A stretch of 17,551 bases of DNA from an uncultured Bacilli bacterium (GCA_947598455.1 CANQFI010000023.1:1-17551); one strand, 5' to 3'. Positions 8,046 through 15,236 are shown, counted from the stretch's first letter. Numbers and translations: made by a program. Notes: generated by a model from the letters alone, not told the origin.

Positions 8046-8954
8046 ATGTTAAAAGCAATATGTTTAGGAAGAATCAGTTATGATATTAATTTACCAGTTG
8101 ATGTTATGCCAAAAGAAGGTACAGTAAATGAATTTTTTGATAAACAAGGAAGTGTTGGTGGTGAAGCTGCCACAATGGGTTGTTGTTTAGCTAGATGGGG
8201 AATAAACACATCAATTGCTGGGATCTTAGGAAATGATGTGTTTGGTACACGTATTCGTAAAACTTTTGATAAACTACGTATTGATACTAGATATATTGAA
8301 CCATCATATGATAATGATACTCAAATATCTGTAGTCATCGTAAATAAGAGTTTAAGAAATCATACTATCTTTAATCTATCAGACAAATTTATCAGTTTAA
8401 AAAAATGTGATTTTGATTTTACTCCAGATCTAATATGTGTTGATGGTTATGACTCAGTCCAATCCAAAAATCTTCTTGATAGATTTCCAAAATGTCCTTC
8501 AATTTTATATGCCAACATTATCTCTAGTTCTGTAATAGAATTAATCAAAAAAACTAAATATGCTGTTTGTACCCAAGAATTTGCTGAAAGCATCGCTGGA
8601 GTAAAAATTGATTTTCAAGTTCCTAAAACTCTTGTTGAATTATATCAAAAATTAAAAAAGAAATATCTAAATACTGAATTTGTTATAACATTGGGTGAAA
8701 GAGGTGCATTATATTGCATTAACAATCAAATAAAAGTAAGTCCATCATTAAAAGTTAATGTTGCAGATACTCATGGCTGTGGTTCAATTTTTAGAGCAAT
8801 GTTTGCTTATACTATAGCTAATGGCGATGATATTGAAAAAGGTGTCAAAATGGGATGTATTGCCGCAGGTTTAGCTGCTACCAAAATTGGCGCAAGCGAT
8901 TCAATTCCTACATTAGAAGATATTAAAAATCTATATGAGCAGAATTATTCGTGA
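8046..8954 (+). CDS. PfkB-fold sugar-kinase-like protein with altered catalytic motif
   Basis: A 302-aa protein with the ribokinase/PfkB fold. The N-terminal strand (AICLGRISYDINLPVD) is followed by a VGGEAATMGCCLARWG segment where most family members have GGxxxN and the sugar-binding residues. The C-terminal PfkB signature is present but changed: DTHGCGS at 241-247 replaces the usual DTxGAGD. The Asp that acts as catalytic base (fourth residue of GAGD) is therefore Ser247. Kinase activity is uncertain; it may be a pseudo-kinase or a specialised branch. ATG 8046 is preferred: the in-frame GTG at 8037 falls inside the AAAAGGTGATT Shine-Dalgarno site. The gene overlaps the Smr-domain gene by 20 bp and shares one promoter with it. 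The substrate is unknown. Confidence 0.85.
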   Translation: MLKAICLGRISYDINLPVDVMPKEGTVNEFFDKQGSVGGEAATMGCCLARWGINTSIAGILGNDVFGTRIRKTFDKLRIDTRYIEPSYDNDTQISVVIVNKSLRNHTIFNLSDKFISLKKCDFDFTPDLICVDGYDSVQSKNLLDRFPKCPSILYANIISSSVIELIKKTKYAVCTQEFAESIAGVKIDFQVPKTLVELYQKLKKKYLNTEFVITLGERGALYCINNQIKVSPSLKVNVADTHGCGSIFRAMFAYTIANGDDIEKGVKMGCIAAGLAATKIGASDSIPTLEDIKNLYEQNYS

Positions 8955-9207
8955 TCCCTTTACTTATCACTTACCACACCTTGATATTCACGGCGAAACA
9001 AGTCTAACATGCATAGCTGTTATTAAGTCATTTATAAATGATAATCTTAAACTTAAAAACCCTAAAATAATTATTATTCATGGTAAAGGCACTGGAACCC
9101 TAAGAAAAGCTACTCATGAGTATCTCCGTAAATGCCCTAAAGTGGCAAAATACTATATTGATGGTTTAAATGATGGAGAAACCATCGTTGAGTTAAAAAT
9201 TCAATAG
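8935..9207 (+). CDS. Stand-alone Smr-domain protein
   Basis: A 90-aa protein that is essentially one Smr domain, the module otherwise found at the C-terminus of MutS2. LDIHGET at residues 16-22 is the LDxHG motif. IIHGKGTGTLRKATHEYL at about 47-64 is the HGxG motif, and the domain closes with a GETIVEL strand. Smr domains are known as DNA- or RNA-cleaving or binding modules; the MutS2 forms act on branched DNA and on collided ribosomes. There is no MutS ATPase part and no KOW or coiled-coil linker here. No Shine-Dalgarno is visible before the ATG at 8935, so translation probably depends on coupling to the overlapping PfkB-like gene. Whether MutS2 exists elsewhere in the genome cannot be seen. 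Confidence 0.88.
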   Translation: MSRIIRDPFTYHLPHLDIHGETSLTCIAVIKSFINDNLKLKNPKIIIIHGKGTGTLRKATHEYLRKCPKVAKYYIDGLNDGETIVELKIQ

Positions 9208-9237
9208 CAAAAATCTAATATTTTTGCTATTTTTTTC
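9203..9237 (+). terminator. Rho-independent terminator after the Smr gene
   Basis: A perfect 12-bp stem, AATAGCAAAAAT (9203-9214) with ATTTTTGCTATT (9220-9231), 5-nt loop, followed by a T run. The stem starts at the last codons of the Smr gene. Confidence 0.9.
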
Positions 9238-9266
9238 TTGAAAAACAGAACTTTCGTTGTTATAAT
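9238..9266 (+). promoter_or_regulatory. Distal sigma-A-type promoter upstream of the 139-aa gene
   Basis: TTGAAA (9238-9243), 17 bp, TATAAT (9261-9266). A transcript from here would carry a leader of about 110 nt before the 139-aa gene, crossing the second promoter and a small inverted repeat. Confidence 0.7.
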
Positions 9267-9297
9267 AAAGGTCCAAAACCATCATAAAGGGCAATTT

Positions 9298-9311
9298 TTA
9301 ATAAATATTAA
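9298..9311. promoter_or_regulatory. Small inverted repeat between two promoters
   Basis: TTAATA-AA-TATTAA is a perfect 14-bp palindrome lying between the two promoters of the 139-aa gene, 8 bp before the -35 of the proximal one. It could be an operator, but short AT palindromes are common by chance in DNA of this composition. Confidence 0.25.
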
Positions 9312-9318
9312 GCAAAAT

Positions 9319-9348
9319 TTGACGGGGTTCGGCTTTTTATGCTAGACT
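9319..9348 (+). promoter_or_regulatory. Proximal promoter of the 139-aa gene
   Basis: TTGACG (9319-9324), 18 bp, TAGACT (9343-9348), with a TG one base before the -10 (extended -10). The spacer contains an unusually GC-rich patch, GGGGTTCGGC. Confidence 0.6.
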
Positions 9349-9382
9349 ATAAGCACAAAAAGAAATTTAGGGGGAATAAAAA

Positions 9383-9802
9383 ATGAAAGGATATGTTTTA
9401 GATTACATTAACGAAAACGAGTTTAAAAAATTAGAAAGAGCATTAAAAAAATATAATATGCTTGCCTATAAAAAATTAAACTTCGAATATTATCCAGCCT
9501 TAAGAAATGGTAAATTTGTCGGTGTTATGACAAGTCAAAATAAAAAAGCTGGTACTGAAACTTATGAACTAAAACTACCTAGTGATAGTATGTTTACTCA
9601 AGTTCATGGTGACGTAAAATTAATATATACTGTCTATATTAAGGAACAAACAATTATGTTAAATACTATTACACCATCTGATATTCTTTTAGAAGGACAT
9701 CAATCAGAACTTACTACATATAAAGGTATAATGATTTCTAAGAAAAATGCATCTAAAGACATGTTTAAAATTGATTTATTAAAGATGTTACAAGATAAAT
9801 AG
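9383..9802 (+). CDS. Uncharacterised 139-aa soluble protein
   Basis: I do not recognise this gene. It encodes a 139-aa protein with no signal peptide or membrane segment. The first 30 residues are charged and look helical (ENEFKKLERALKKYN). They are followed by alternating hydrophobic stretches typical of beta strands (GKFVGVMTSQ, VKLIYTVYIKEQTIML) and a short amphipathic C-terminal helix. A strong AGGGGGAA ribosome site precedes the ATG. The gene stands alone: two promoters lie upstream and a terminator begins at its stop codon, so it is monocistronic. Two promoters for one small gene suggest it responds to more than one signal. Codon use and AT content match its neighbours. Confidence 0.8.
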   Translation: MKGYVLDYINENEFKKLERALKKYNMLAYKKLNFEYYPALRNGKFVGVMTSQNKKAGTETYELKLPSDSMFTQVHGDVKLIYTVYIKEQTIMLNTITPSDILLEGHQSELTTYKGIMISKKNASKDMFKIDLLKMLQDK

Positions 9803-9824
9803 GAGCTTTAAAGCTCTTTTTTTT
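9802..9824 (+). terminator. Rho-independent terminator after the 139-aa gene
   Basis: GAGCT (9803-9807), loop TTAA, AGCTC (9812-9816), followed by eight T residues. The stem begins at the stop codon. Confidence 0.88.
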
Positions 9825-9888
9825 GACTAAAATTTGCATTTTTTACTAACTTATAATAATATAATTAACTACAAAAGAGGGGAAAATT

Positions 9889-10494
9889 ATGAAAAAAAAG
9901 TTTATTTTAAATGCTATATTAATAAACATATGTATCTTATCATCCATAATCCTCTTTACAGGTTTAATTTTAATTAAAAATTTATCTAATTTAAGAATAA
10001 TAAGCATTTTTATTATCTATCTTATTATAACAGTACTTATTATATATTGTTATTTAAATAAAAAAAATCTCATCTATAATATTGGTATAATAATTACTAT
10101 TATAATTACTATAATAAGCTTTTATAATATAAATAATCTAAACAAAACATATTCCTATCTTGAAAACATCTTTTACAAAGAATATAAATATAATACATAT
10201 GATGTCTATGTTAATAAAAAGAATACTAAATATAGTAATCTAACTAAACTAAATGGTAAAAAAATTGGTATGTTAGAAGAAAATAGTCAAAATATCATAT
10301 TATACCTTGATAAAATTTCAAATATTGAATATAAAACATATCAAACAAGTGATGAATTAATTAGTGCTTTTACTAACGGCGAAATCCAATCAATTATTAT
10401 CAATACAGAAGAATATAAAAATTTAAATAATAATGATAATATAAAAAGTAAAATAGTTTCAATATATACAAATAAAATAAAAGAATTAATTTAA
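9889..10494 (+). CDS. Membrane protein with LCP-N-terminal-like extracytoplasmic domain (short paralog)
   Basis: A 201-aa protein with three hydrophobic helices (about 7-29, 35-55, 61-81) and a roughly 100-residue soluble domain. That domain contains LNGKKIGMLEENSQN (121-135), YKTYQTSDELISAF and EIQSIIINTEEYKNL (165-179). This GKKIG...DELI.A...G.I.AIIIN pattern resembles periplasmic-binding-protein-like folds. From memory, it also resembles the region just before the catalytic domain in some Firmicutes LytR-CpsA-Psr proteins, which attach glycans to the wall. Here the protein stops before any LCP catalytic domain. The next gene has the same architecture. A GAGGGG site precedes the ATG. The role is unknown; a wall-glycan link is inference from the architecture and the polysaccharide genes about 3 kb upstream. 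Confidence 0.75.
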   Translation: MKKKFILNAILINICILSSIILFTGLILIKNLSNLRIISIFIIYLIITVLIIYCYLNKKNLIYNIGIIITIIITIISFYNINNLNKTYSYLENIFYKEYKYNTYDVYVNKKNTKYSNLTKLNGKKIGMLEENSQNIILYLDKISNIEYKTYQTSDELISAFTNGEIQSIIINTEEYKNLNNNDNIKSKIVSIYTNKIKELI

Positions 10495-10553
10495 TCAACA
10501 ATATTTACAAATTTATGATATATTAATTAAGAAAAGTTTTGGAAGTGAAAAAT

Positions 10554-11432
10554 ATGAATAAAAAGAAATCGAAATCGCAAAAACAGCGTCAAAATAATCG
10601 TAAAAAAATTATTGCTATGAAAGAGGTTAATCCTGAAGAATTAAAAAAGAAAACCAAAGAAAAAACTACTAAAAAACCTCAATTAATAGACAAAAACAAA
10701 GTTAAATACAATGTTGTTTTAAAAAATAAAAAAATTGAATTCCAAAATATTAAACCAACTAAAACTATAACTAAAAAAAATCCAAATAATAAAAAGAACA
10801 ATAATTCAGCTTCAAACGAACATTCTATTAAAAAAATTTTCATTTTTATTAAAAACAATATTCACATATTATTCAATTCCATTTTAATATTACTATTTTT
10901 AATCTTAATTTTAGGTTTATATGAGACCGAAATATTTAATAAAACTATTAATATATATATTATGAGTATCCTAATCTTTTTTATGCTAATTGCCATATCA
11001 TACAATAAATATATTAGTGGAAAAGTATTTACAACAATCTTATGTATAGGTATGAGTTTTGGTATTTATGGTATGAATTATACTTATGATTATATAAATT
11101 GTTTAAATTCTAGTTATTATGAAGCTAAAACATACTATGTTATAACTTTTGATAACAACACTAATAAAAATATTTATAATCTAAGTAATAAAACTATTGG
11201 TTTATTAAATAATAACCATACTAATGTTGAAAAAATTCTTAATATTAAATTAGATTCATCTAAATATGAAGTATATGAAGATATTAATTTACTATATAGT
11301 GATTTTTTTGCTGAAAAAACAAGAGCTATCATTTTAAATGAAAATCAATATTATTATTTACTTAATAATATTGAAAACAAAAACCGATCAGTTAAAGTTC
11401 TTTTTGAATTTAATGCTAACTCCAATAAATAA
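10554..11432 (+). CDS. Membrane protein with LCP-N-terminal-like domain (long paralog, basic N-tail)
   Basis: A 292-aa protein: a very basic, Lys/Asn-rich N-terminal tail (1-90), three hydrophobic helices (about 103-121, 131-149, 156-178), then an outward-facing domain (190-285). SNKTIGLLNNN (211-221), a KYEVYEDINLLYSDF stretch and RAIILNENQYYYLL (257-270) align by eye with the domain of the preceding gene. This makes them tandem paralogs that diverged and differ in the N-terminal tail. ATG 10554 is chosen because GGAAGTGA lies just upstream; the in-frame TTG at 10539 would place that site inside the gene. No LCP catalytic domain follows. No convincing terminator lies between it and the upstream paralog, so they may be co-transcribed. 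Function is unknown. Confidence 0.75.
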   Translation: MNKKKSKSQKQRQNNRKKIIAMKEVNPEELKKKTKEKTTKKPQLIDKNKVKYNVVLKNKKIEFQNIKPTKTITKKNPNNKKNNNSASNEHSIKKIFIFIKNNIHILFNSILILLFLILILGLYETEIFNKTINIYIMSILIFFMLIAISYNKYISGKVFTTILCIGMSFGIYGMNYTYDYINCLNSSYYEAKTYYVITFDNNTNKNIYNLSNKTIGLLNNNHTNVEKILNIKLDSSKYEVYEDINLLYSDFFAEKTRAIILNENQYYYLLNNIENKNRSVKVLFEFNANSNK

Positions 11433-11482
11433 CCATCTAATCTTTTATTATTAAAAATTTAATTTATTAAAAAGAAGTTATC

Positions 11483-11491
11483 TGTTATAAT
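11483..11491 (+). promoter_or_regulatory. Extended -10 promoter for the RDD-family gene
   Basis: TGTTATAAT is a perfect extended -10 element, 19 bp before the ATG. Only a weak -35-like TTTATT (11463-11468) lies 17 bp upstream of the hexamer. Confidence 0.6.
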
Positions 11492-11510
11492 ATAAAAGAA
11501 GGTGACTAAA

Positions 11511-12098
11511 ATGAAAATAAAAAGAATCTTTGCTTATCTATTTGATATTATACTAGTTTCATTTATCGCATCACTTGTTTTTGCTCTTTTTACTAACGAG
11601 CAACAAGCTGCGGACTATGAAGAATTATATACTGAAAGTACCAATTTGTTATTAAATGCCGGTTCTGGAGAAATTAATGAAGATGAGCTTATTGATCTTA
11701 CATATCGTATGCAAATAGCTACTAAAGCATCATCTATTATTAATATTGGTTTATTAATAATTTACTTTGGTGTTGCTTCATACTTAATGAAAGGCCAAAC
11801 ATTAGGTAAAAAGATCTTTCACATAAAAGTAGTATCAGCTAATGATAAAGATTTAAATCCTTCTTTATATATGTTAAGAGCAATACTGGTAACCAACTTT
11901 ATTCCTAAGTTAGTAAATATTATATCATTAATGTTATGTAGTAAAGAAACATGGTATCAAATAAGTAATATATCATCTAATGCCTCAACAATTATAATTT
12001 TCTTAATAGTAGGTTTCATGATCTTTAGAGACGATGAAAGAGGATTACACGATATAATTTGTCAAACCAAAGTTATTGAAACTAACAAAAAAGAATAA
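11511..12098 (+). CDS. RDD family membrane protein
   Basis: A 195-aa membrane protein of the RDD family, a group of small helical membrane proteins of mostly unknown function (some proposed as ion/proton antiporters). The first helix carries the conserved Arg and Asp (KRIFAYLFDIILVSFIA). The second helix leads into GQTLGKKIFHIKVV, the family's most recognisable motif. The C-terminal RDDERGLHDIICQTKVI segment gives the final conserved Asp and HD. An acidic insert of about 40 residues separates the first two helices. ATG 11511 is chosen because the in-frame GTG at 11502 lies inside the AAGAAGGTGA Shine-Dalgarno. It is 11 bp upstream of the next membrane-protein gene, likely co-transcribed. Confidence 0.9.
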   Translation: MKIKRIFAYLFDIILVSFIASLVFALFTNEQQAADYEELYTESTNLLLNAGSGEINEDELIDLTYRMQIATKASSIINIGLLIIYFGVASYLMKGQTLGKKIFHIKVVSANDKDLNPSLYMLRAILVTNFIPKLVNIISLMLCSKETWYQISNISSNASTIIIFLIVGFMIFRDDERGLHDIICQTKVIETNKKE

Positions 12099-12109
12099 GA
12101 GGAGTACAT

Positions 12110-13438
12110 ATGAGTAAGAATAAAAGGGTAAACAAAAAATTCGTTGAAATATACGAAAACAAAATAAAGGATTTTCGAAAAGAATACTATAAAAATATCA
12201 TTAATATGTCGGCTTCTTCTGATAATAAAACAATATTTATACTGATAAATATTATCCCTATAATATTGGGAGTATTAATAGTTTTAACAGGTGGATTTAG
12301 TATTAATAGTCATATTTTGGCAATAATAACTTTTATTATTGCTTGTATTGTTATTAAAGTAGTCTTCAAAGCTACAAATTTAGCTAATACTAATGCTTAT
12401 TTAAATGAATTAATAAAATATGGTTATTATTCTATTGAAGATTATGAAAATAAATTAAAGAAATATATAACAGGACCAAATGGTTATTATAATTATTTAT
12501 TAAATGAATTAATAAAACAATACGATATATCAGATAAAACTCGTAAAGTATCAGGTATTCATGGTGAATTATACTATATTTGGACAAATTCCAATCAAGA
12601 TAAACTACAACTATTAAATTGCCGTACCACTGAAAAACCTGAAATAATAACTATTAGATTCGTTAATATTAGATATTTTCGCGTCGATTATAAAAATAAG
12701 GAAATTGTTTTAAAAACCGATCTTGACGAATACTACTTTAAGTTAGATGCGCTAGATACCTTTAACGAATACATAAAAGAAAAACGTCTTGAAAACATTA
12801 AAACTAATAAACCAGAAGATTATATTAATGATTTTGAATTATATATGCATAAAATTAAGTCTGATATCATAATCAAAGAAGAAAAAAGTAAAGAAGAATT
12901 AGCAACTAATATTATTCAAATAATTTGCTATTTTATTGCAACTATTCTTTTAATATTTACTAAAGTATATATCAATAAAAATTTATTTTTACTAAATCTA
13001 GTTAACTTACTAATCTTTGTTATGTTATGTATAAATATTAAAAAATTAATCTTTAATATAAATAACTTTGTATTAAATGAAGAGGACTATATCAGAGTTT
13101 TAAATACTGACGAAAAATGCAAAGAGCATTTTAATGAATTAAAATTTGCTTTAGGAATTAAAGATACTTATGATCGAGTATATTCTAATGAAGGAGCATG
13201 TTATTTAACATGGGTAGCCAATGGTTATTTTCATATTTTTCTTAATTTAATATATTTTAATGTTGTCTATATGGCTATTAAAACATCAGATGTTTTATAT
13301 TATTTAAAAAGTAATAATGAATGCATTGTTAAATTAAGAGATAAAACCCTAACTTTTACCAGAGATGCTGAAGTCGTATTTAGTAAAATTTTGCCAAATA
13401 AAGACTATAAATGGATAAAAGGATTTAAAAATAAATAA
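12110..13438 (+). CDS. Uncharacterised membrane protein with internal duplication
   Basis: I do not recognise this 442-aa protein. It has two halves of the same plan: a helical hairpin in the membrane (about 41-62 and 68-88; 266-286 and 292-315), then a helical linker and a beta-rich soluble domain. The soluble parts align by eye. LLNELIKQYDISDKTRKV with GELYYIW (130-158) matches HFNELKFALGIKDTYDRV with GACYLTW (340-368), and ITIRFVNIRYFRV (180-192) matches YMAIKTSDVLYYL (387-399). The I..I..I.YF pattern is reminiscent of bacterial PH-like domains, which is only a suggestion. An AGAGGAG site precedes the ATG, and it follows the RDD gene by 11 bp. The following gene has its own -10. Localisation is probably the cytoplasmic membrane. 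Confidence 0.8.
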   Translation: MSKNKRVNKKFVEIYENKIKDFRKEYYKNIINMSASSDNKTIFILINIIPIILGVLIVLTGGFSINSHILAIITFIIACIVIKVVFKATNLANTNAYLNELIKYGYYSIEDYENKLKKYITGPNGYYNYLLNELIKQYDISDKTRKVSGIHGELYYIWTNSNQDKLQLLNCRTTEKPEIITIRFVNIRYFRVDYKNKEIVLKTDLDEYYFKLDALDTFNEYIKEKRLENIKTNKPEDYINDFELYMHKIKSDIIIKEEKSKEELATNIIQIICYFIATILLIFTKVYINKNLFLLNLVNLLIFVMLCINIKKLIFNINNFVLNEEDYIRVLNTDEKCKEHFNELKFALGIKDTYDRVYSNEGACYLTWVANGYFHIFLNLIYFNVVYMAIKTSDVLYYLKSNNECIVKLRDKTLTFTRDAEVVFSKILPNKDYKWIKGFKNK

Positions 13439-13444
13439 TTTATA

Positions 13445-13453
13445 TGTTATAAT
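13445..13453 (+). promoter_or_regulatory. Extended -10 promoter for the 460-aa gene
   Basis: TGTTATAAT, identical to the element before the RDD gene. A TTTAAA -35-like hexamer at 13424-13429 lies in the 3' end of the preceding gene, at 18-bp spacing. Confidence 0.6.
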
Positions 13454-13476
13454 AATAGAGTAAGGAAGTGGAAACA

Positions 13477-14859
13477 ATGAGTGAAATAAAGATGGTTGAG
13501 GGAAAAAAACTAAACAGTAGATTGTTAGAGGAAATAATAAAACGTCGTGATACTTTATTCCAAAAAGGCCACAGAGCTTATACAAGAAGTGAAAATGTAG
13601 ATCTAGAAGAAATTGATGCTACTAATAACAAAAGAATATATAAAGATGATAAAGAAGAATATGATTGCTTACATGAAATAGAAACATTATTTTTACAATT
13701 TGGAAATAGTGGAAATGGCGAACAAGACACATGTCAAAACGATCAAGTTTATGACATACCAGGTGTTAAAGTTATAATAGATGGTAATGAAGTAAATACC
13801 CATATCAACGTTCGTCAAGATAAAATATCAGCATTAGCACGTAAAGCTAAAGACTATGAAAGAATACTTTCTAAAGAAGGTTCTTTACAAATAAAATTTC
13901 CAAACCAAATATATCAATTTAACCATGATCAAACAAATATTCCTGGAACAACATATAAAGCTCCTAAACCAAAATTAGTTTCCCAAACTACTGAAGAATA
14001 CGAAGAAAGTTTAAAAACATTTTATCATGATAAAGGCATAGAAAGAGAAGAAACAGAAGATAAAATATGGCGTAAACCATATCCACATGAATATGTCGAT
14101 TATAAAGGAGCAGCTGCCGATAAAAAAGATCAAGTTCAATCAGAATATTATAGATTTAATTTTAAAGCCAAACAAGAAATAAAAGCACAAAGAGGTAAAC
14201 TTAGATTCACAAGACAACAAGTAAATGAAAAAACACCATTGTTTACCAAATTAAAAAATGGTGTTTTAGGCATAGGTTCAACAGTTAAAGATGATGAATC
14301 AGCTCGTAAAAAAATTAAATATGTCTTAGCAACAGGTGGAGCTATTGCTGCCGGTACATACTTTGGAATAACAAGTGGTCTATTACCAGCTGTCTTACCA
14401 GTTGGGGGAATTGCTCTTCTATATCACTGGGCTAAGAAAAAATTTGATAAAATGCGTAAGGAAAAAGAAAGAAATTCGCAACAGGATAATCAAAGAAACG
14501 ATGGTTCTAGTAGAAGTTCAAATCCAACTCCACAACCACCAACACCAATTAATCCACCAACCCAAGGTGGTGGAACTCCAATTAATCTTGGAGAAGATCT
14601 TGAAGAAAATCTTCAATCATTAAGACAAAACTCAGAAGTAGTTACAAACATTGAAAATAGAATTGCTCAACTTCAACATGAATTAGATAATTTAAACCCT
14701 AATACACCTAACTACAATGATAAAAAAGATAAGCTTAATCAAGAAATAACTAAGCTAAAAGAAAATAAAAGAACAATTTTAGAAAGCTTAAAAGAAGATA
14801 TAACTAAAATACTTAATAGTTACCAATTAGGTAATGAAGCTGGAGGTCCAAAATTATAA
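13477..14859 (+). CDS. Uncharacterised protein: hydrophobic hairpin, Pro-rich linker, coiled coil
   Basis: I do not recognise this 460-aa protein. Residues 1-270 are charged and soluble, with two Cys (63 and 86) and no signal peptide. Residues 280-318 form two adjacent hydrophobic stretches (VLATGGAIAAGTYFGI; LLPAVLPVGGIALLYHW) that could be a membrane hairpin. A strongly basic patch (KKKFDKMRKEKER), a Pro/Thr-rich linker (348-368) and a predicted coiled coil (about 372-449) follow. The layout suggests a membrane-anchored scaffold or adaptor with both large parts in the cytosol. ATG 13477 is chosen because GTG 13468 falls inside the AAGGAAGTGG ribosome site. The DUF1292-like gene starts 2 bp after its stop, so the two are probably co-translated. 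Confidence 0.8.
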   Translation: MSEIKMVEGKKLNSRLLEEIIKRRDTLFQKGHRAYTRSENVDLEEIDATNNKRIYKDDKEEYDCLHEIETLFLQFGNSGNGEQDTCQNDQVYDIPGVKVIIDGNEVNTHINVRQDKISALARKAKDYERILSKEGSLQIKFPNQIYQFNHDQTNIPGTTYKAPKPKLVSQTTEEYEESLKTFYHDKGIEREETEDKIWRKPYPHEYVDYKGAAADKKDQVQSEYYRFNFKAKQEIKAQRGKLRFTRQQVNEKTPLFTKLKNGVLGIGSTVKDDESARKKIKYVLATGGAIAAGTYFGITSGLLPAVLPVGGIALLYHWAKKKFDKMRKEKERNSQQDNQRNDGSSRSSNPTPQPPTPINPPTQGGGTPINLGEDLEENLQSLRQNSEVVTNIENRIAQLQHELDNLNPNTPNYNDKKDKLNQEITKLKENKRTILESLKEDITKILNSYQLGNEAGGPKL

Positions 14860-14861
14860 TT

Positions 14862-15188
14862 ATGAAAGAAAATATAATAATTACATTAGAAACAGGGGCA
14901 CGCTATCTATTACTTCATGAATTAAATGATATAGATGGTAAAAACTATTTCTTTGCTGTTGGTATCACAGACGATGATTCACTTGATGAAAAAGAGACTG
15001 TATTTTTTGAAGTAACAACCGAAAATGGTGAAGAACTAGTTGAAAAAGTTGATCCAGAATCAGATCTATACAAAACATTAATTACTATTGAGTATGCCGA
15101 TTCACGACTAGATGAAGATCCATCTTTTGCTCCAAAACTAGAAACTTTAATTAATGTTATTGAAAAACAACAAACAAGTAGCAAATAA
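14862..15188 (+). CDS. DUF1292/YrzB-like small acidic protein
   Basis: A 108-aa acidic protein with the feel of the DUF1292 family (B. subtilis YrzB). A beta-rich core carries ITLETGARYLLLHELNDIDG, GKNYFFAVGITDDD and TVFFEVTTENGEELVEKVDP, then a C-terminal acidic helix. The match is to the general pattern of hydrophobic strands and EDGEE turns, so moderate only. Context helps: in B. subtilis yrzB lies a few genes upstream of the U32 genes yrrN and yrrO, and here a U32 gene is the next protein gene. The GGAGGT at 14842-14847 is 14 bp from the ATG, inside the previous gene, so coupling is likely. The stop codon lies in the loop of a terminator. Function is unknown for the family. Confidence 0.7.
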   Translation: MKENIIITLETGARYLLLHELNDIDGKNYFFAVGITDDDSLDEKETVFFEVTTENGEELVEKVDPESDLYKTLITIEYADSRLDEDPSFAPKLETLINVIEKQQTSSK

Positions 15189-15205
15189 GCTACTTGTTTT
15201 ATCTT
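15172..15205 (+). terminator. Rho-independent terminator after the DUF1292-like gene
   Basis: AAACAAGTAGC (15172-15182) pairs perfectly with GCTACTTGTTT (15189-15199) around a 6-nt loop that contains the TAA stop. A T-rich tail follows. Confidence 0.92.
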
Positions 15206-15236
15206 ATAAGAAAGTTCTCAAAAGTGTAAAAAAATA

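Noticed and set aside
13349..13585. 78-codon minus-strand open frame across the junction of the 442-aa and 460-aa genes
   Set aside because: Antisense to two supported genes and covers their promoter and ribosome site; no Shine-Dalgarno.
14375..14623. 82-codon plus-strand frame inside the 460-aa gene
   Set aside because: Its hydrophobic and Gln/His-rich content simply mirrors the hydrophobic hairpin and Pro-rich repeat of the gene it overlaps.
14945..15184. 79-codon minus-strand Ser-rich frame opposite the DUF1292-like gene
   Set aside because: Ser-richness is the reverse complement of Glu/Asp/Thr codons on the plus strand; no signals of its own.
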